Source: Kappaphycus alvarezii | Taxonomy: Eukaryota; Rhodophyta; Florideophyceae; Gigartinales; Solieriaceae | Direction: 5' to 3' | DNA length: 64,000 nucleotides | Assembly: GCA_002205965.3 (NCBI GenBank) | Contig: NADL03000487.1 | Coordinates: 577,165-641,164, forward strand | Shown: positions 52,727 to 64,000 of the stretch, piece by piece | Layout of the letters: each line of letters begins with the position of its first letter | How positions within the stretch are numbered: position 1 is the first letter of the stretch | Program-made: the position numbers and the translations under genes | The notes under the pieces: model-generated | Seen by the model: the letters and a program-made list of their open reading frames with translations, nothing else | Database searches by the model: none | Told to the model about the DNA's origin: nothing

Positions 52727-53530
52727 ACAAGGCTCTCGGAAGAATAGGACGGCATGGCAGAGGAGTGCTTCAAGTAGTGAGTGGGCCCGGAACTGCTCTA
52801 CGGGATGAAAATTAGAGGAGGACGGAGATAAGTCGAGGGAGGAAGAGGAGGACGGAGATGAGTCGCGGGCGGAAGAGGAGGATGTGGAGTAGTCTGGGCA
52901 TTGAGAAGTGGATTTTGAACTGGTTGATTTGGAAGGGAAAGGAAAGATTTTGGTGGATTAGTTGGTTTCGGCCCCAGACCCGGTTGAAGGGGTTCAGGTG
53001 GGGTGGTGTCGTTGCAGGAATGGGTAAGCAAACCAGATCCGTATATGGATATGCATGGAAACTACATGGGAACTTATAATGTTTTGAGGGAGGTACTAGG
53101 TTCTGATTTAGAGTGCGGATATTATGAGGATAAGAAGTGTTCAGTATATGTCAAGAATCCACTGTCAAACTCTTTGCGTCCACTTGAGGTGTTATACTGC
53201 GTTTTAACGCTCCTTTAGTAGTTTAATCAGTGTTTTTGTTTGCGTATAAGTATTTTTAACCTGAATAAATTACTTTCTATAGAGTATGGAAGACAAGTTG
53301 GGATCAATCAAACCTTAAACCCTTTGATTAGCTCCCTTGCTTCAGCAGAAAGTGGTACAGCCTGCCTCTTTAGAACTGCTTACTAGAGCAATAACTACTA
53401 CTTAACTATCGCTCCATGAAAATTTTAACCCATAATCTATCACTGTAATACTCTGCAACAATTTTCACTTTGCGCAGTTATAATTTACCTTTTCCGTTGA
53501 CACCATTTTTACACTGTGATTTGATATTCT
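52727..53530 (+). mobile_element. LTR-like unit copy F, 3' half
   Basis: Resumes the copy F gene: SGPELLYGMK (compare APELVYG in D and APELVYE in C). Later MHGNYMGTYNVLREVLGSDL matches the C-terminal block. The tail has CCTGAATAAATTAC, and CAGCCTGCCTCTTTAGAACT matches copy D to about 53530. Confidence 0.6.
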
Positions 53531-56500
53531 TGTGGAGGGTGTTGCATCTATAGCACGATACTTGGCGGTTCATATGTAAAGCCATAGGATAAGTTCGTTG
53601 CTTTTATATCGCTTCTATGGTGGATCTCGCTAGCCTGTGTTTGCAGTTCAAAGGCAGAAGGAGAAAAGGAAGGGTTTAGTTTCTTTATTCGAGTGTCAAC
53701 GTTTCGGTGAGAGATACGAATGAAGAAGAGAAGGTCTCAAGTGTTTTTCGTATCCTTTTTGATGACAATAGGGCGAGAAAAAAGACAAAGTTTATAGCTT
53801 GAGGGTACTTGAATGAGAATATCCGTGAAGTTAAAGATTTATGTGCCTGGTTTGTCAAGTATTAACGACGTAGCTAAAGCCTGATAAGATTATTTGTGGT
53901 AAGAACTATGCCAATTAGATTTCCATGATTTTTTTGTTCATTGGTTCAGGAGTACGGATTGCACGAGAAATCAGATTTCAACTACGAAGTAAAGAATGGT
54001 ATGCTCTGCCAATCTACTAAAGTCGAAAAGTGCAAATCAGACTTCCTTTTTATCAAATGATCCCACACTTTCAGTGATCTTAAGGATAATGTTGTGGAGT
54101 ATACCTGAGATTCAGAGACTTTTTAGTGTCTGGGTTCCGAGCAGGGGGATAACTATACAAAGAAAATTATGTTCAACCCAACCAACATAAAACCAGGTGT
54201 TTCACGAGTGCGCCGGAACTGCGGTCAGCTGGGTATGGTTTCAGAAAGCTCGACGAAAAAATGGAGACGACCTACGACAATCGCTACGACATCAATATAT
54301 TTGGAAGTTTAAAACCTCACTCAACCGGTTACGAAGAATCAGTCAACAAGCTAAAAAGCTGAAAAATAATGCCCATATTGTCACAAAAACGAATTCATTT
54401 CACTAACTGTTGTTCTGAGAATCACCATTGGAACAGATACGGTTGGAATCATGGCCATTATTTGGCATCATGAGAGAATTTTCTGGTCGAGGAACGGGCG
54501 CAAAGCTGAAACATCGGAAGCTGAAGTATAATCGAAACCCGAACTGAAGCTTTTAAAGAGTAGACAAGATAATTGCCCAGTTATCGCAGGGATATTGTAC
54601 ATGGCTACAGAATCCGAAAAATTTAGCGCCAATAAGAGAGAAGCTGAAGTAAATTGGTTGTTTAAAGCAATTCTAGAGCAAAGCATGATGTTTTAAAAGA
54701 AATTATGACCAATTTCATTTCTTAAGCCATCTAGAGCTTCCCTTTTTATATAGCAGATAACCCTTCTTTCTTTTAAAACAAATTTATAGTTTAATATTTC
54801 TTTGTTAATTTAATTCTAGTGTTTCAATCAATTATAATTTTCTGTTTGATGATTTTGGTACTCCTTTTTAGAAAATTTACAATTAGAATTAGCATCCAAT
54901 ACATTTTAGGATTTCTTTTTCGATATTATTTTGATCACAATACCCTTACCGAGAGCGCAACTCAGCATAGATTAACATACTAACATACTTTTAATCGGTT
55001 TTGGTATTTTACATGAATGCATGTGAGTATTTTTACCTCATAAATTTGTCATTTAAGCTTTTAATCTCCTAATAAAGGCCTCATAAAACATTTTACCCTG
55101 TTAGCATCATGATAAATCTACATTCCTATTTTGTAATCAGAAATGTCACAGGCGGGCGCAGTGTCATCATTTGTTTGATGACAGTGTATCATGGAGCCAC
55201 GAAGTACTTAAGTGTGGTTATGATGGGGATTAAGAATGAATAATTATGTAAAGATCACACAGTTTTTGTTCGTTTCGTCCGCAAAATGTGATTGAATGAT
55301 TTCAATATTAATAATTATTTGAATTTGAGACTTTGGGTTTAGTCGGAGAGTGTTCATGGGCTCAGTAAAGTAGTTTTCTAGAGGATGCCAAGCACTTCAC
55401 GGGAATAAATTCACGTACTGATACAAGTGGTTGAAATGTTAGAAGTAAAGTTAAGACACATACACCGTTTTTATAAAGTAAGAAATTGAAAAATTTTCGG
55501 ACTAACTCTTTCTGGTTATAAATGTCTATTATTGGCTTCTTTTCGTTTCAGTACCTCATTGTTCCCAAAAATAAAGAAAAAATGATATTTTTTTTGCACA
55601 TCGCCGTCTATTTTGAAAATTTTGTAATAAGAATATCATTTTCGTAATTCAATCCTATCATTCGGTATTCTTGCAGAATTTTTGTCTTCATGCAGATATG
55701 TAGACAAAGAGTGAGACATTCTTTTCATTTTTTATTTAGAAACTGTGGGTGTTAATTCTATTGGCTTATGATTTGCAGGAAATAAAAGTGATGGCCTGGA
55801 GAAGTCTTTATAAATTTATGCTAATGGTTTGACGAAAAAACGAAGACATGAGTAGACAACTTCGAGTATTTTACTCAATATTTTCTGTTATGAAAAGAGA
55901 GCATGTGAGCTATGATTGTCGATTGGTAGTCCCTCCATGGGAATGTGCTTGAATTAGGTGATTTTTGTGAGTATTTTGCGTAAAAGTATGATAAAGATGG
56001 AGAATAGGATCAAATGATTGGTAACATTATATTGGTCCGACTTAGCCTCAGTGATTTATTAAGCCAGTTTAGTAACTTTTGTGCTTTCGACGAGTAGCTT
56101 GTTTATACATCTAACTAATGTGGTCAACGCTGAGTAAAGTAGCAAAATAATATATACATTCCTCCAATTTTATTCCCAGCAAGTGCCCTCACAAATTGAA
56201 TAACTTGGATAATACTAGTAAGGAGTTCGTTTGAAAATCTGATATATTTAATCGCCTGGAAAAAATGGAGAAAAAGTTAACCACATGTAAATAATGAGAA
56301 GGGAAGTCATTAAAGAAAGTGACTAGCTCAGCGTCGTCGGTAGCAAGAAGGAGAGATGTCGAAAATTTTGGAGAAGGTACTTGGAAGCCGTTTCGAATAT
56401 CCACTTGACAAGATAACTTCTCAGCTAGACAGCTGTACCGCTAACATCAATAGAAATAATTCCCAGTCAGTAAGAAAGCTTAATTCCGTGTGTAATGCAT

Positions 56501-57894
56501 CTCTCCGAGTACTCTCGCGAGGTGAAGAAGTACGTAGTAATTATTTCTTTGAAGTACTATAAAGACTGCACCCGCTCCCTTCTGTAGGTAGCGGTGATTT
56601 TACTTGCGTTCTACTCATTACATTCTACGCATACAATGGAAATCCATGCTACGTATTTCATTTCTGCGCTAGAAGCTGCTTTCCACTAAGAAATTGGTGG
56701 AGATCTAGCCTGTCCCACCAATGATCTTGATAGTCCAGCTGTTTTTCTGAAGATAACTCCAGCGCCTACTACTCGCAAATTTGGAACGCTTTGAGTGCTA
56801 ATGGACAGTACGGTTGTCATAACAGAACGCTGCCTCATCCGGGGGGAAGTAGTGAAACAGAAGATATTTTTGATGCGCATAATCTCCGGTGAAACGTGAA
56901 TAGTTTTTCCAATGCCTATCATGACAGCTTTGACCGTTTCTCTGGATTTTCAAACAAATTTTCTATCTGCAAGGAACGGCGTGAGCGTGCTGAAATAATC
57001 AATGTGAACGTGTCAAATCTTTAGCCGTCAGTTTTCTGACTCTGGTTAGGAAAATACCTGGAATAGTACAGAGGAAAGGGGTGGAATTGGTAAATCTTGC
57101 TTATGACATTCCTGTTTCGTTTCAGATACCCAAATAATCTCTAGAGCTGCTCTTTGAATAGGGTTCCAATTTATTTCTCCTGATTGTGCATGAGAGCTGG
57201 GAAAAGAGCGAATCAGACTATCATTAATCGCTAATCACTTTTCTGTCTCACAATCAAGACTAATCACTCGCTGCGAATCGCAACGACATTATCTTCAGGG
57301 TCAATTTTCTTAACAGCGCCAAAGAAAAAAATCCCAAGAAATGACCTCAACTATTGAACAGAGACAAATTGCATGAGCCAAAGGTTAAAAAACAAGGTAA
57401 CAGATATATAAGAGGTTTATAAGATGTTTTCAAGAGCAGTTCTACCTCTGCATTGGGCAAAAAGGGAAACAAAGAGAGCAAACATTGCTTGGACCATGTT
57501 TCCAGGGCCTCTGTGAGCATCAAGACCCCAGAGACGAAAGTTTAAATGAATATTTGAACAAAGAATGTCGTAGAGCTGGTTCTTGAGAGCCTGAAAGCCT
57601 ATGAGTATATCTACAGGATGTTTCGTTAAGGTAAGAAGTGCGCGTGATGAGAAAAAAACTAGCAATGAAGAAATAAGTGATGTCTGAATGATACGAAAGC
57701 TCGATTTCATCTATGATATGCCCATCCAAAGTTGTTCGCTGGCAGACGATATTCATCTAAAATGAAATTGTACTATTTAGTATGTCTAAGAATGTGGCCG
57801 GGTGGGAGAAGATAAATATGAGATTATCAAGAATGTGGATTTGTCTCTATTAATCGAGAAGCTGAATGTATTCTTTTTACGCGCAGAACTTCCC
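53531..57894. other. Long AT-rich interval without supported genes
   Basis: About 4.4 kb. The longest frames are under 100 residues on either strand and lack motifs. No repeats longer than simple A/T runs could be recognised. Confidence 0.5.
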
Positions 57895-59300
57895 TTCTCC
57901 TGTACTTCTATCATCTAAAATTGTTTTGGTTTTGTTTTTACCTCCACTTACCTCTTATTCATGCCACTAAATTCACATATCTTTATACTCTTTTCTTGCA
58001 CTCGTTTCTTTCCTTATGTGAGATTTACTTCTTCTTTGACAGTCTATCTTTCATTTTTCTCATGGCATTTAATCTTCTTCGCCCGAAAATATTTGTTTTC
58101 ATAATCAATATTCATAGATGTGATATCCGCCAGACTTTATCCATTTAGAGGCGGCCTTCACTACTTCCTACTACCAGACAACTTCCGCTTACTTTTTTGT
58201 GATACCGTGGGTCTGCATGCCTGAAAATTTTGACAATTTTTAAATACGTTGGGTGCCGTCTAAAATTTGTAGACATCTCTGCAACAACAAAAAGTTAAAA
58301 TTTCACGAACACCCCTTGGCACCCATCATACATGGGCTATTCTCTTCTCGACCCATTTGAAAATCTAGTCATCATCGCCCAATCACCCCCTCCCTTTACT
58401 TCCCTTCGCGCCCAACCGACGTAGAATAATACCTCAGTCGTTAAGTCATGAAACTTCTCAAAGAGCTTTTTGTTTATCACCTGGTCGAGATTGAAGCACA
58501 GGACGCGGTGGAGGGGAACTCGGAAAAGAAGGATGGTCCGGCAAATTATTTTTTCGAGGTGTAGGTGGCCCCCGAACTGGTCTACGGGATGAGAGTAGAG
58601 GAAGGCAAATGCTCATCTAAGGAAAAAAAATAGGACGAGGAAGACCCCTGAGACTAAGAAGAGGAAGATGAACGGTTTGCTGCTGAAGAGGAGGATGTCG
58701 AACCGGGTCGTATGGAAAGGGAAGGAACGAATTGGGTGGAACAGGTGATCACGTCCAAAGACTCAGTTTGAGAAGCTTCAGGTGAGCTTTACTCGTTGCA
58801 GGGAAAATTAGGCAATTTTAGAACATCCATGGGTATCTAAGGAGACTTTCTGGGTACCTTTAATGTCTTGAGAGAAATGTAAGGCTCTGATCTCGAGGAT
58901 GAAGATTGTGAAAAAAAGATTTATTGAGAATATTTCAAGTATTTTTGCCAAACTCTTTGCCTCCACATGAAGTCTTTCTTACCTTACTGGTGTTTAAAGT
59001 ATGTTTTTGAATTTTTGTTGCAAAAAAGGCTATATAAGGTAGTTCAATTATTTTCTCTACGAAAAAACAGCAAATGGTTAGTCAACTCGAAACCAATACC
59101 TTCAATCGTTCTCTAGCCTCTAATCGGGACAGTAGAGCCTGCCTGCTCAAATTTGATTACTAGAACAGTCACTCAACTTTCAATCCACTCTTTGGTATCG
59201 TCTGTTAACATCTATTTCAGAATTTTAGTCATTCGCAACGATTCTCACCTCGGGTAACTAGTATTTCCCTTTTACGTTGGCGCCATCCTTACCCTACTTG
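57895..59300 (+). mobile_element. LTR-like unit copy D (old)
   Basis: The leader is like copy F. A broken acidic gene follows from about 58448 (MKLLKELFVYHLVEIEAQDA, then VAPELVYGMRVEEGK, ending GSDLEDED) with stops and shifts. Then GCTATATAAGG at about 59030 sits in the TATA position, and a tail is shared with copy F (AGAGCCTGCCTGCTC). Confidence 0.6.
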
Positions 59301-60094
59301 TCTGCGAACACAGATTGAATATGGGCACTGAGACACGTCATTCGGGATGAAAAAATATTCCAGCTTACTAAATTTTGAAGCTCTTGGCTCAATAATGGAT
59401 TTAAATTGATTGGTATTACTATCCTTTCTGCGTAAGGTAGGAATAAGACTGACGAATATGATGGAAAAGGGTTGTTACCTCTTATGCGTCACGACTCCCT
59501 TTTATCAGGCCTCATGTCCTGGTTATTTGATGAAAATATGTCGCTAACAAATCTGAGAAAATCTGAACAACGAGGTAAACGCCGAATATTAATCATTTCG
59601 AAGGTTAAAAAAGGATCATAAATTTTTCAGTTTGATTTCGGGTGAATAGTATGTACATAAGAAACGTAAATTCGATATATGTACTTTGGTTTCTGAAAAA
59701 AGAGCTAATGTGAGCATTCTCCGGACAATCACTTTGCGTGTCTTAGCTACCCCTTCCATTACAGTAAATGAAAACCAAATTTAATACATGCTAGCATTTG
59801 AAATCAATTCTGGACTTTGCCAGGGTAAATTGAATCAAAGGGCGAAATTTTTGGCTAATTTGCTGCTAAATAACTTATTCTAAAGTTCTAGCAATATTTA
59901 AGGTACAGAGATTCTGAGGTTGTCTTTTAAAACAAACAGTGAGAGTGATATTGATAACATTTACTACAACTTTCCAAAAATCGATATCGTATACTGATAT
60001 GGCAAAGTTGGCTATTAAAGAACGGGTAAACGATTTGAAGAAACTTTACTTCATTGAGTATCAATCGTGTCCACTGCAGGACTGACTATACGGC
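59301..60094. other. No gene seen
   Basis: AT-rich. The last ~60 bp are the 3' untranslated tail of the minus-strand subfamily II element, shared with 48110-48165. Confidence 0.5.
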
Positions 60095-60957
60095 TAAGAA
60101 CTAACCGGATGTTCCACGTCAGGCACATGCAGTGGGGCTCGCGATAGAATCGCCATTGCAACAGAAGACCACAGTGTGCAACTAATGCGCTGATAAATAC
60201 GTCTGCGGATCACTGCTGTGGTTGTGTTGAGCTTCTCTGCGATGCGCGGGATGAAGTCTTCGAGGAACAGAATGGAGGCGGTGGATGGGCACCCAGGGAG
60301 TCGAAAGCCAGGGGCTGACACTTGAAGTTCGGTTCCTGGAGGGTGTTGTGCGAAGGGGGAGGGGATGCGGCGTACCAGTTTGCGCTCCAGGTCTTTGACT
60401 TTGTCTCGGTGGGCAATATCGGCGGCGGCGCCGGCCATTTGTGTGGCCCTGGTGCGCACGCCTTGTTTGAACGGCGAGACAACGGTTAGGTCGCAGGCTA
60501 TGGGGCGGACCTGTTGGCCTGTGGTAGGGGGGGGGTTGTATGAGAATGTCCGCAGGGCGGATATTCGTTCCCGGGACAAGCAGCGGGACTTCGTATTGGC
60601 AGTCCAGGCCCGCAGCACGAGCAACGTGGTAGGCGAAAACGTTGCGTAGCGAGTTGTGGCGGTGCGGGCGGCCGAAGCCGGCAGGGCAAAGGTCCGCCGC
60701 GTGGTCTCCAAGTGCGTCCAGAGTTTGGTACCAGTGGGCGCAGGTGAGCGGGCGGGAGTCGTCATATACGGGGAGGCCGAGGTGCCGGCGGATCATGGTC
60801 TGCCAGTGGGCCGAGGACACCACCGTAGCGGTTGTGGGGTGAGCGATGAGAACGGGGGTTTCATTTGCTGCAGCAGATAAGACCGCTGATTCCCAGACAA
60901 ACATATATGGTAGTCTGTATGTACGTGTAAGGTGCTTAGGCAGTTCAGCAAGGAACC
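60095..60957 (-). pseudogene. RT/endonuclease (subfamily II), C-terminal half, copy 3
   Basis: NETPVLIAHPTTATVVSS, DALGDHAADLCPAGFGRPHR and HNSLRNVFAYHVARAAGLDC are the zinc-binding part. VPGTNIRPADILIQ is followed in the next frame by RPIACDLTVVSPFKQG, the PD...D nuclease core. HRDKVKDLERKLVRRIPSP and FLEDFIPRIAEKLNTTTAVI then lead to the stop. One frame change lies near 60500. It is the best copy of this C-terminal region. Its 5' side is cut by gypsy copy 2 at 60958. Confidence 0.8.
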
Positions 60958-61672
60958 TGATGTGCGCAAATTCGCACACGAAAAAATTTAGATGAGGACC
61001 ATAATTGTATACAGTATTGGAACTGGGAAGATATTTTTACAGTTTTTGAATTTGCAAGATATTTTTAATTTGGGTGAGTGTGGCAAATTCATCGGTTGAT
61101 TTTTATTTTAGGACACGCTGTCATAGTGGATGTCAGTACAGTTCTAGGTTGTGGGTGATACTACGAGTGACTCTGAAAGGTCTATATAATGGCCACATCA
61201 ATTCCCACCCTGGCCGATGGGTGGCTGGCATGGGTATGGCACCTAGATATTTACCTTGAGAAATATCTTCTAATGGTCTCTCTGGTTCACACGATTCCCG
61301 TGAATGCGTTTATGGTATTTAGTATGTTTGATTGAGACTTTAGGATTAGCCGAAAGGTCTATATAAGCTGAGTAAAGTGCTTCCTCCTTGAGAGGTCAAG
61401 CAAGTTGGCAGACAACTTCAGGTCAAGCTCCGAGTAGTAGGAAGTTGAGAGTCAACTTCAGACCCTAGAAAACTTTTTCCTAAGCTGGTCGCAGAGCATC
61501 AGTGGTAGACCCTGCCCCTTTTATACTTGCTTGTAGCCCTCTCAACTCTCTCCATATACACTCCTTTTTATTTGTTCAACTATACCACGGTAGCACTTTT
61601 GTCGCTCGCAACACCTCCGTCTTGGGGTAGTTGGTTCTAAGTATCTCTTCTCCCGACGATTTACCCCTATCA
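60958..61672 (+). repeat. 5' LTR of gypsy copy 2 (715 bp)
   Basis: TGATGTGCGC to CCCCTATCA. It differs from the 720-bp LTR by five single-base losses, each in a homopolymer of 2-6 bases. Confidence 0.93.
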
Positions 61673-61674
61673 TT

Positions 61675-61690
61675 TGGTACTCTTGTGGAG
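61675..61690 (+). other. Primer-binding site of gypsy copy 2
   Basis: TGGTACTCTTGTGGAG two bases after the LTR, identical to copy 1. Confidence 0.75.
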
Positions 61691-61760
61691 GGGTTGCACC
61701 CGAGGTATTCGAGTTGAGCAGTCTTAGGGAACCATTCGAGGGGATTTCTTTTCTGTAATC

Positions 61761-62684
61761 ATGGATCTCAACGCTGCTCGTATAACGTTCACAGGGGGCA
61801 AGAATGAAGACGTTGAGGAGTTTCTCTATACATATGTCAACGTTGTGATGCGTGAGAAGAGCGATGAAGAGAAGGCCGAAAGTATCTTCGCCTATCTTCA
61901 TGGTGACGCAAAGCACAAATATAAGGCCAAGTTTATCAACGGGTGGTCTCTTAACGGAATGGGCGTAACTTCGGTGAGGTATGTGAGTGGCTTGTGAAAG
62001 AATATGCTAAGCAGGTAGAACCAGATGAGATGATTCGTACCGCCATAGAGGCCCGGCTCAACTTCGACGATTTGTTAAGCTCATTGGTATACTTGTGTGA
62101 TCTCTATGAAAAGGCTGGGTTCAACGCCCAAGCCAAGTACGGAATGCTGCGTAAGGCGGCGATGGGGATAAGCGGCTCTCCGATTTCCTCCTCATCAAGG
62201 GCCCTCACACTTTTAATGAACTGAAGGGTACCATAGTAGAATTGTCAAAAATTCGGAGACGTTTCAGTCACTAAGTGAAATACCGAGGGAAACCCGTACA
62301 TCTATGCCGATCGTGCATCCTGAAAAGAATTATCAAAGGCCAGCTACTAGCGCAGCAGCATTGGAATCAGTCAGGAGCGATGTCAAAAACTTGGAAGAAA
62401 GGTTGGAAACCCGATTCGATAATCGACTTGACATGATAACCTCGCAGTTGGAAAGCCTTACTCTTACCATTAAGAAGAACCAGTCTGGGGCCCCAAGGCC
62501 GCAGAAGTCTGTTCCTACTGTCACAAGCCTGTACACTTTGCAAATAGGTGTCCTGATAATCCACATAGAAACACTCGTTGTGGAAAGTGCGGTCGTTACG
62601 GGCATCATGAAAGTAACTGCTGGTCTAAAGACAACAGAAGAGCAAATTTATCGGACGCGAGGAGTGAGTCAGGACCAGAGATGA
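61761..62684 (+). pseudogene. gag: Gag of gypsy copy 2 (frameshifted)
   Basis: Starts MDLNAARITFTG as in copy 1. It is broken by lost bases near 61957 (GGG to GG), 62165 (G5 to G4) and 62242 (TTT to TT). It ends in the ATGA overlap at 62681-62684. The zinc knuckles again lie in the -1 frame (about 62528-62640), as in copy 1. Confidence 0.85.
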
Positions 62685-63631
62685 AAATCTTACAAAACAG
62701 GAAGGATCAAAGGTTGGCGGATGCCGGTAATGTATCCATCGCTGAAGAAATCAGTCAAGTTAATGTGACAAAAAGGGATGGGGAAGGGAACGTTTTGTCG
62801 AAAAAACCTAGGCTAGATTATGGAATGCTGGAGCATATCCCAGCACCTGTACCTCCTCGAACCAAGAGGCTTGATCAAGTTGTTCCAGGGTGGGAAACAC
62901 TTCGGCCAAGAAGACGAGAAAGAGTAAGAAATTTAAGAGTATCCCGAAGGACGTACTAGAATATGTGAAGAAGTACAATTTGGTGGCTGAGCTTGCATCG
63001 GCCCCAACTGGGATAACGTTTGGTCAACTTTTGAGGGCGACGCAGAGGATGCGAGAAAGAGAACTCAAAAAAATTATCAGGTCTAATAAGTCCGCTAAGA
63101 GTAAGAAACTGTTTCTTCAATCGGCCTCGACAGCACCACGTCTTAAACTAGTACCAGTCAAAGTATTGGGAATGAAAACCCAAGCTCTTTTCGATTCGGG
63201 CGCTGTTCCAAACCTTATCTCAGAAACTTTGGTGACAGATTTAGGTCTCGAAATTATTCCAACTACTCGAAGAATAACTGTGGCGGATGGAACCGTCTCA
63301 AAATGCATGGGCACTGTTAACAAGGTTTCCGTGTTCTTTGGGGACTCTAAAGTTGATGTAGACTTCTCGTCATGCCGGAGCTCCTTTCGATGCAATCATT
63401 GGCTGTCCTACCATGGAAAGACTAGGGACCTGCATTGACTTGGGCAACCAAATCGTTTCAGTTAATGTTGACGGCAGAAACGTGAAGATGCCCCTGGATT
63501 TCGACAAAAGCACACATCCGGAAGATCTAAGAGAGACGGACAGTGAAGATTTCACTTCTAGCTATGACAGCGAAGATTCCGAACCAACTAACACTTCGGA
63601 AGTGAGAAAGGGTACGCTCGGGGGACAATGA
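62681..63631 (+). pseudogene. pol: Linker and protease of gypsy copy 2
   Basis: The linker frame starts at 62681 and loses a G in GTTCCAGGGG (about 62888). From 62890 linker and protease are one open frame (NKSAKSKKLFLQSASTAPRL, ALFDSGAVPNLIS), unlike copy 1. It breaks again near 63367 and continues to the acidic tail at 63631. Confidence 0.85.
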
Positions 63632-63755
63632 ACATGACATGGGACGATTATGATTCTGGGTTTGAAACAGATGAAGAATGGAATTCTAGGGTAGGTTTGA
63701 CACCTGAATGTGTTTCTTTTTTGCGATAATATCGAATCAAGGACGGAATTCGGGC

Positions 63756-64000
63756 ATGAAAGAAGATTACAATTGCACGGAAAACAAGAATATATCGAAT
63801 TCCATATCTGAAGATGTGAGCACGCCGGAAGAGGTCCTTCAAAATTTGGAGGGTGAGGATCCAAGAAAAGGACCAGCGCCAAATTGGAGAAATTCAAGAA
63901 AAAGTACAGCACCTTCCAGCCCCCGCCTCAATGATAATATCCGACATGTTAACATCTTCCGAAGTAATTGCATGGAGCGTTTCCGATTTAGACAAGCAAG
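63756..64000 (+). CDS. pol: Reverse transcriptase N-terminus of gypsy copy 2 (partial)
   Basis: MKEDYNCTENKNISNSISED matches the RT start of copy 1. An extra C near 63863 shifts the frame. The window ends before the catalytic motifs. Confidence 0.85.
   Translation, partial: MKEDYNCTENKNISNSISEDVSTPEEVLQNLEGEDPRKGPAPNWRNSRKSTAPSSPRLNDNIRHVNIFRSNCMERFRFRQA

Larger units (their letters stand above)
60958..64000 (+). mobile_element. Ty3/gypsy element copy 2, truncated by the window end
   Basis: Same family as 4275-11762 on the opposite strand, and nearly identical. It contains the 5' LTR, primer site, gag, zinc knuckles, protease and the start of RT. The left flank is GAACC (60953-60957); the right end is outside the window. 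It carries many one-base deletions in homopolymers relative to copy 1. Confidence 0.92.

Noticed and set aside
1-64000. CRISPR arrays, bacterial operons or ribosomal RNA genes
   Set aside because: No regularly spaced repeats, no Shine-Dalgarno-led gene series and no rRNA core sequences were recognised. The content is eukaryotic retroelements.
1-64000. tRNA genes
   Set aside because: No GGTTCGANNCC-type T-arm with matching acceptor could be found by reading; a tRNAscan run would settle it.

Overview
The window looks like a repeat-rich stretch of a eukaryotic nuclear genome. One small GC-rich island of host genes (about 22.7-29.2 kb, plus strand) sits in a graveyard of retroelements. The long, apparently intronless host reading frames and the secreted malectin/Ser-Ala-Pro-rich protein suggest an intron-poor alga, possibly a red alga. 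That placement is an inference, not a demonstration.

Layout. 0-2.7 kb: little supported beyond a hypothetical reading frame and two copies of a dispersed ~85-bp motif. 2.8-12.6 kb: an old non-LTR-type reverse transcriptase fragment, then an old RT/endonuclease element (minus strand) split by a young, complete Ty3/gypsy LTR retrotransposon (4275-11762) with identical-looking 720-bp LTRs and a 5-bp target duplication. 12.6-22.1 kb: element tails, a solo LTR (15098-15804), a candidate LTR/primer-binding site near 14.3 kb and a decayed second gypsy lineage (about 16.95-22.15 kb). 22.7-29.2 kb: a WDR4/Trm82-like WD40 gene, a large secreted malectin x3 / IPT / beta-propeller protein and one small reading frame. 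29.2-41.2 kb: at least eight fragments of RT/PD-(D/E)XK-type endonuclease elements in several subfamilies and both orientations. 34.8-59.3 kb: five copies of an unusual LTR-like unit carrying a small acidic protein gene (34.8-36.0, 39.3-40.6, 51.2-52.7, 50.6/52.7-53.5 and 57.9-59.3 kb), separated by AT-rich DNA with little coding signal. 60.1-64 kb: another RT/endonuclease fragment interrupted by a second copy of the young gypsy element, which runs off the window.

The two most novel signals are as follows. (1) The gypsy element carries two homologous extra domains of unknown function after integrase, one fused to the pol product and one as a separate frame that starts in a 4-base ATGA overlap. 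(2) A family of LTR-like units encodes a roughly 190-residue acidic protein in the position of U3. It has a TATTTAA box upstream of the gene and a TATATAAG box downstream.

A caution applies to every broken gene here. Nearly all frameshifts that can be resolved (host malectin gene, gypsy copy 2, acidic gene copy C) are single-base losses in short homopolymers. That points to sequence error or a common mutational bias, and it argues against calling the host genes pseudogenes.
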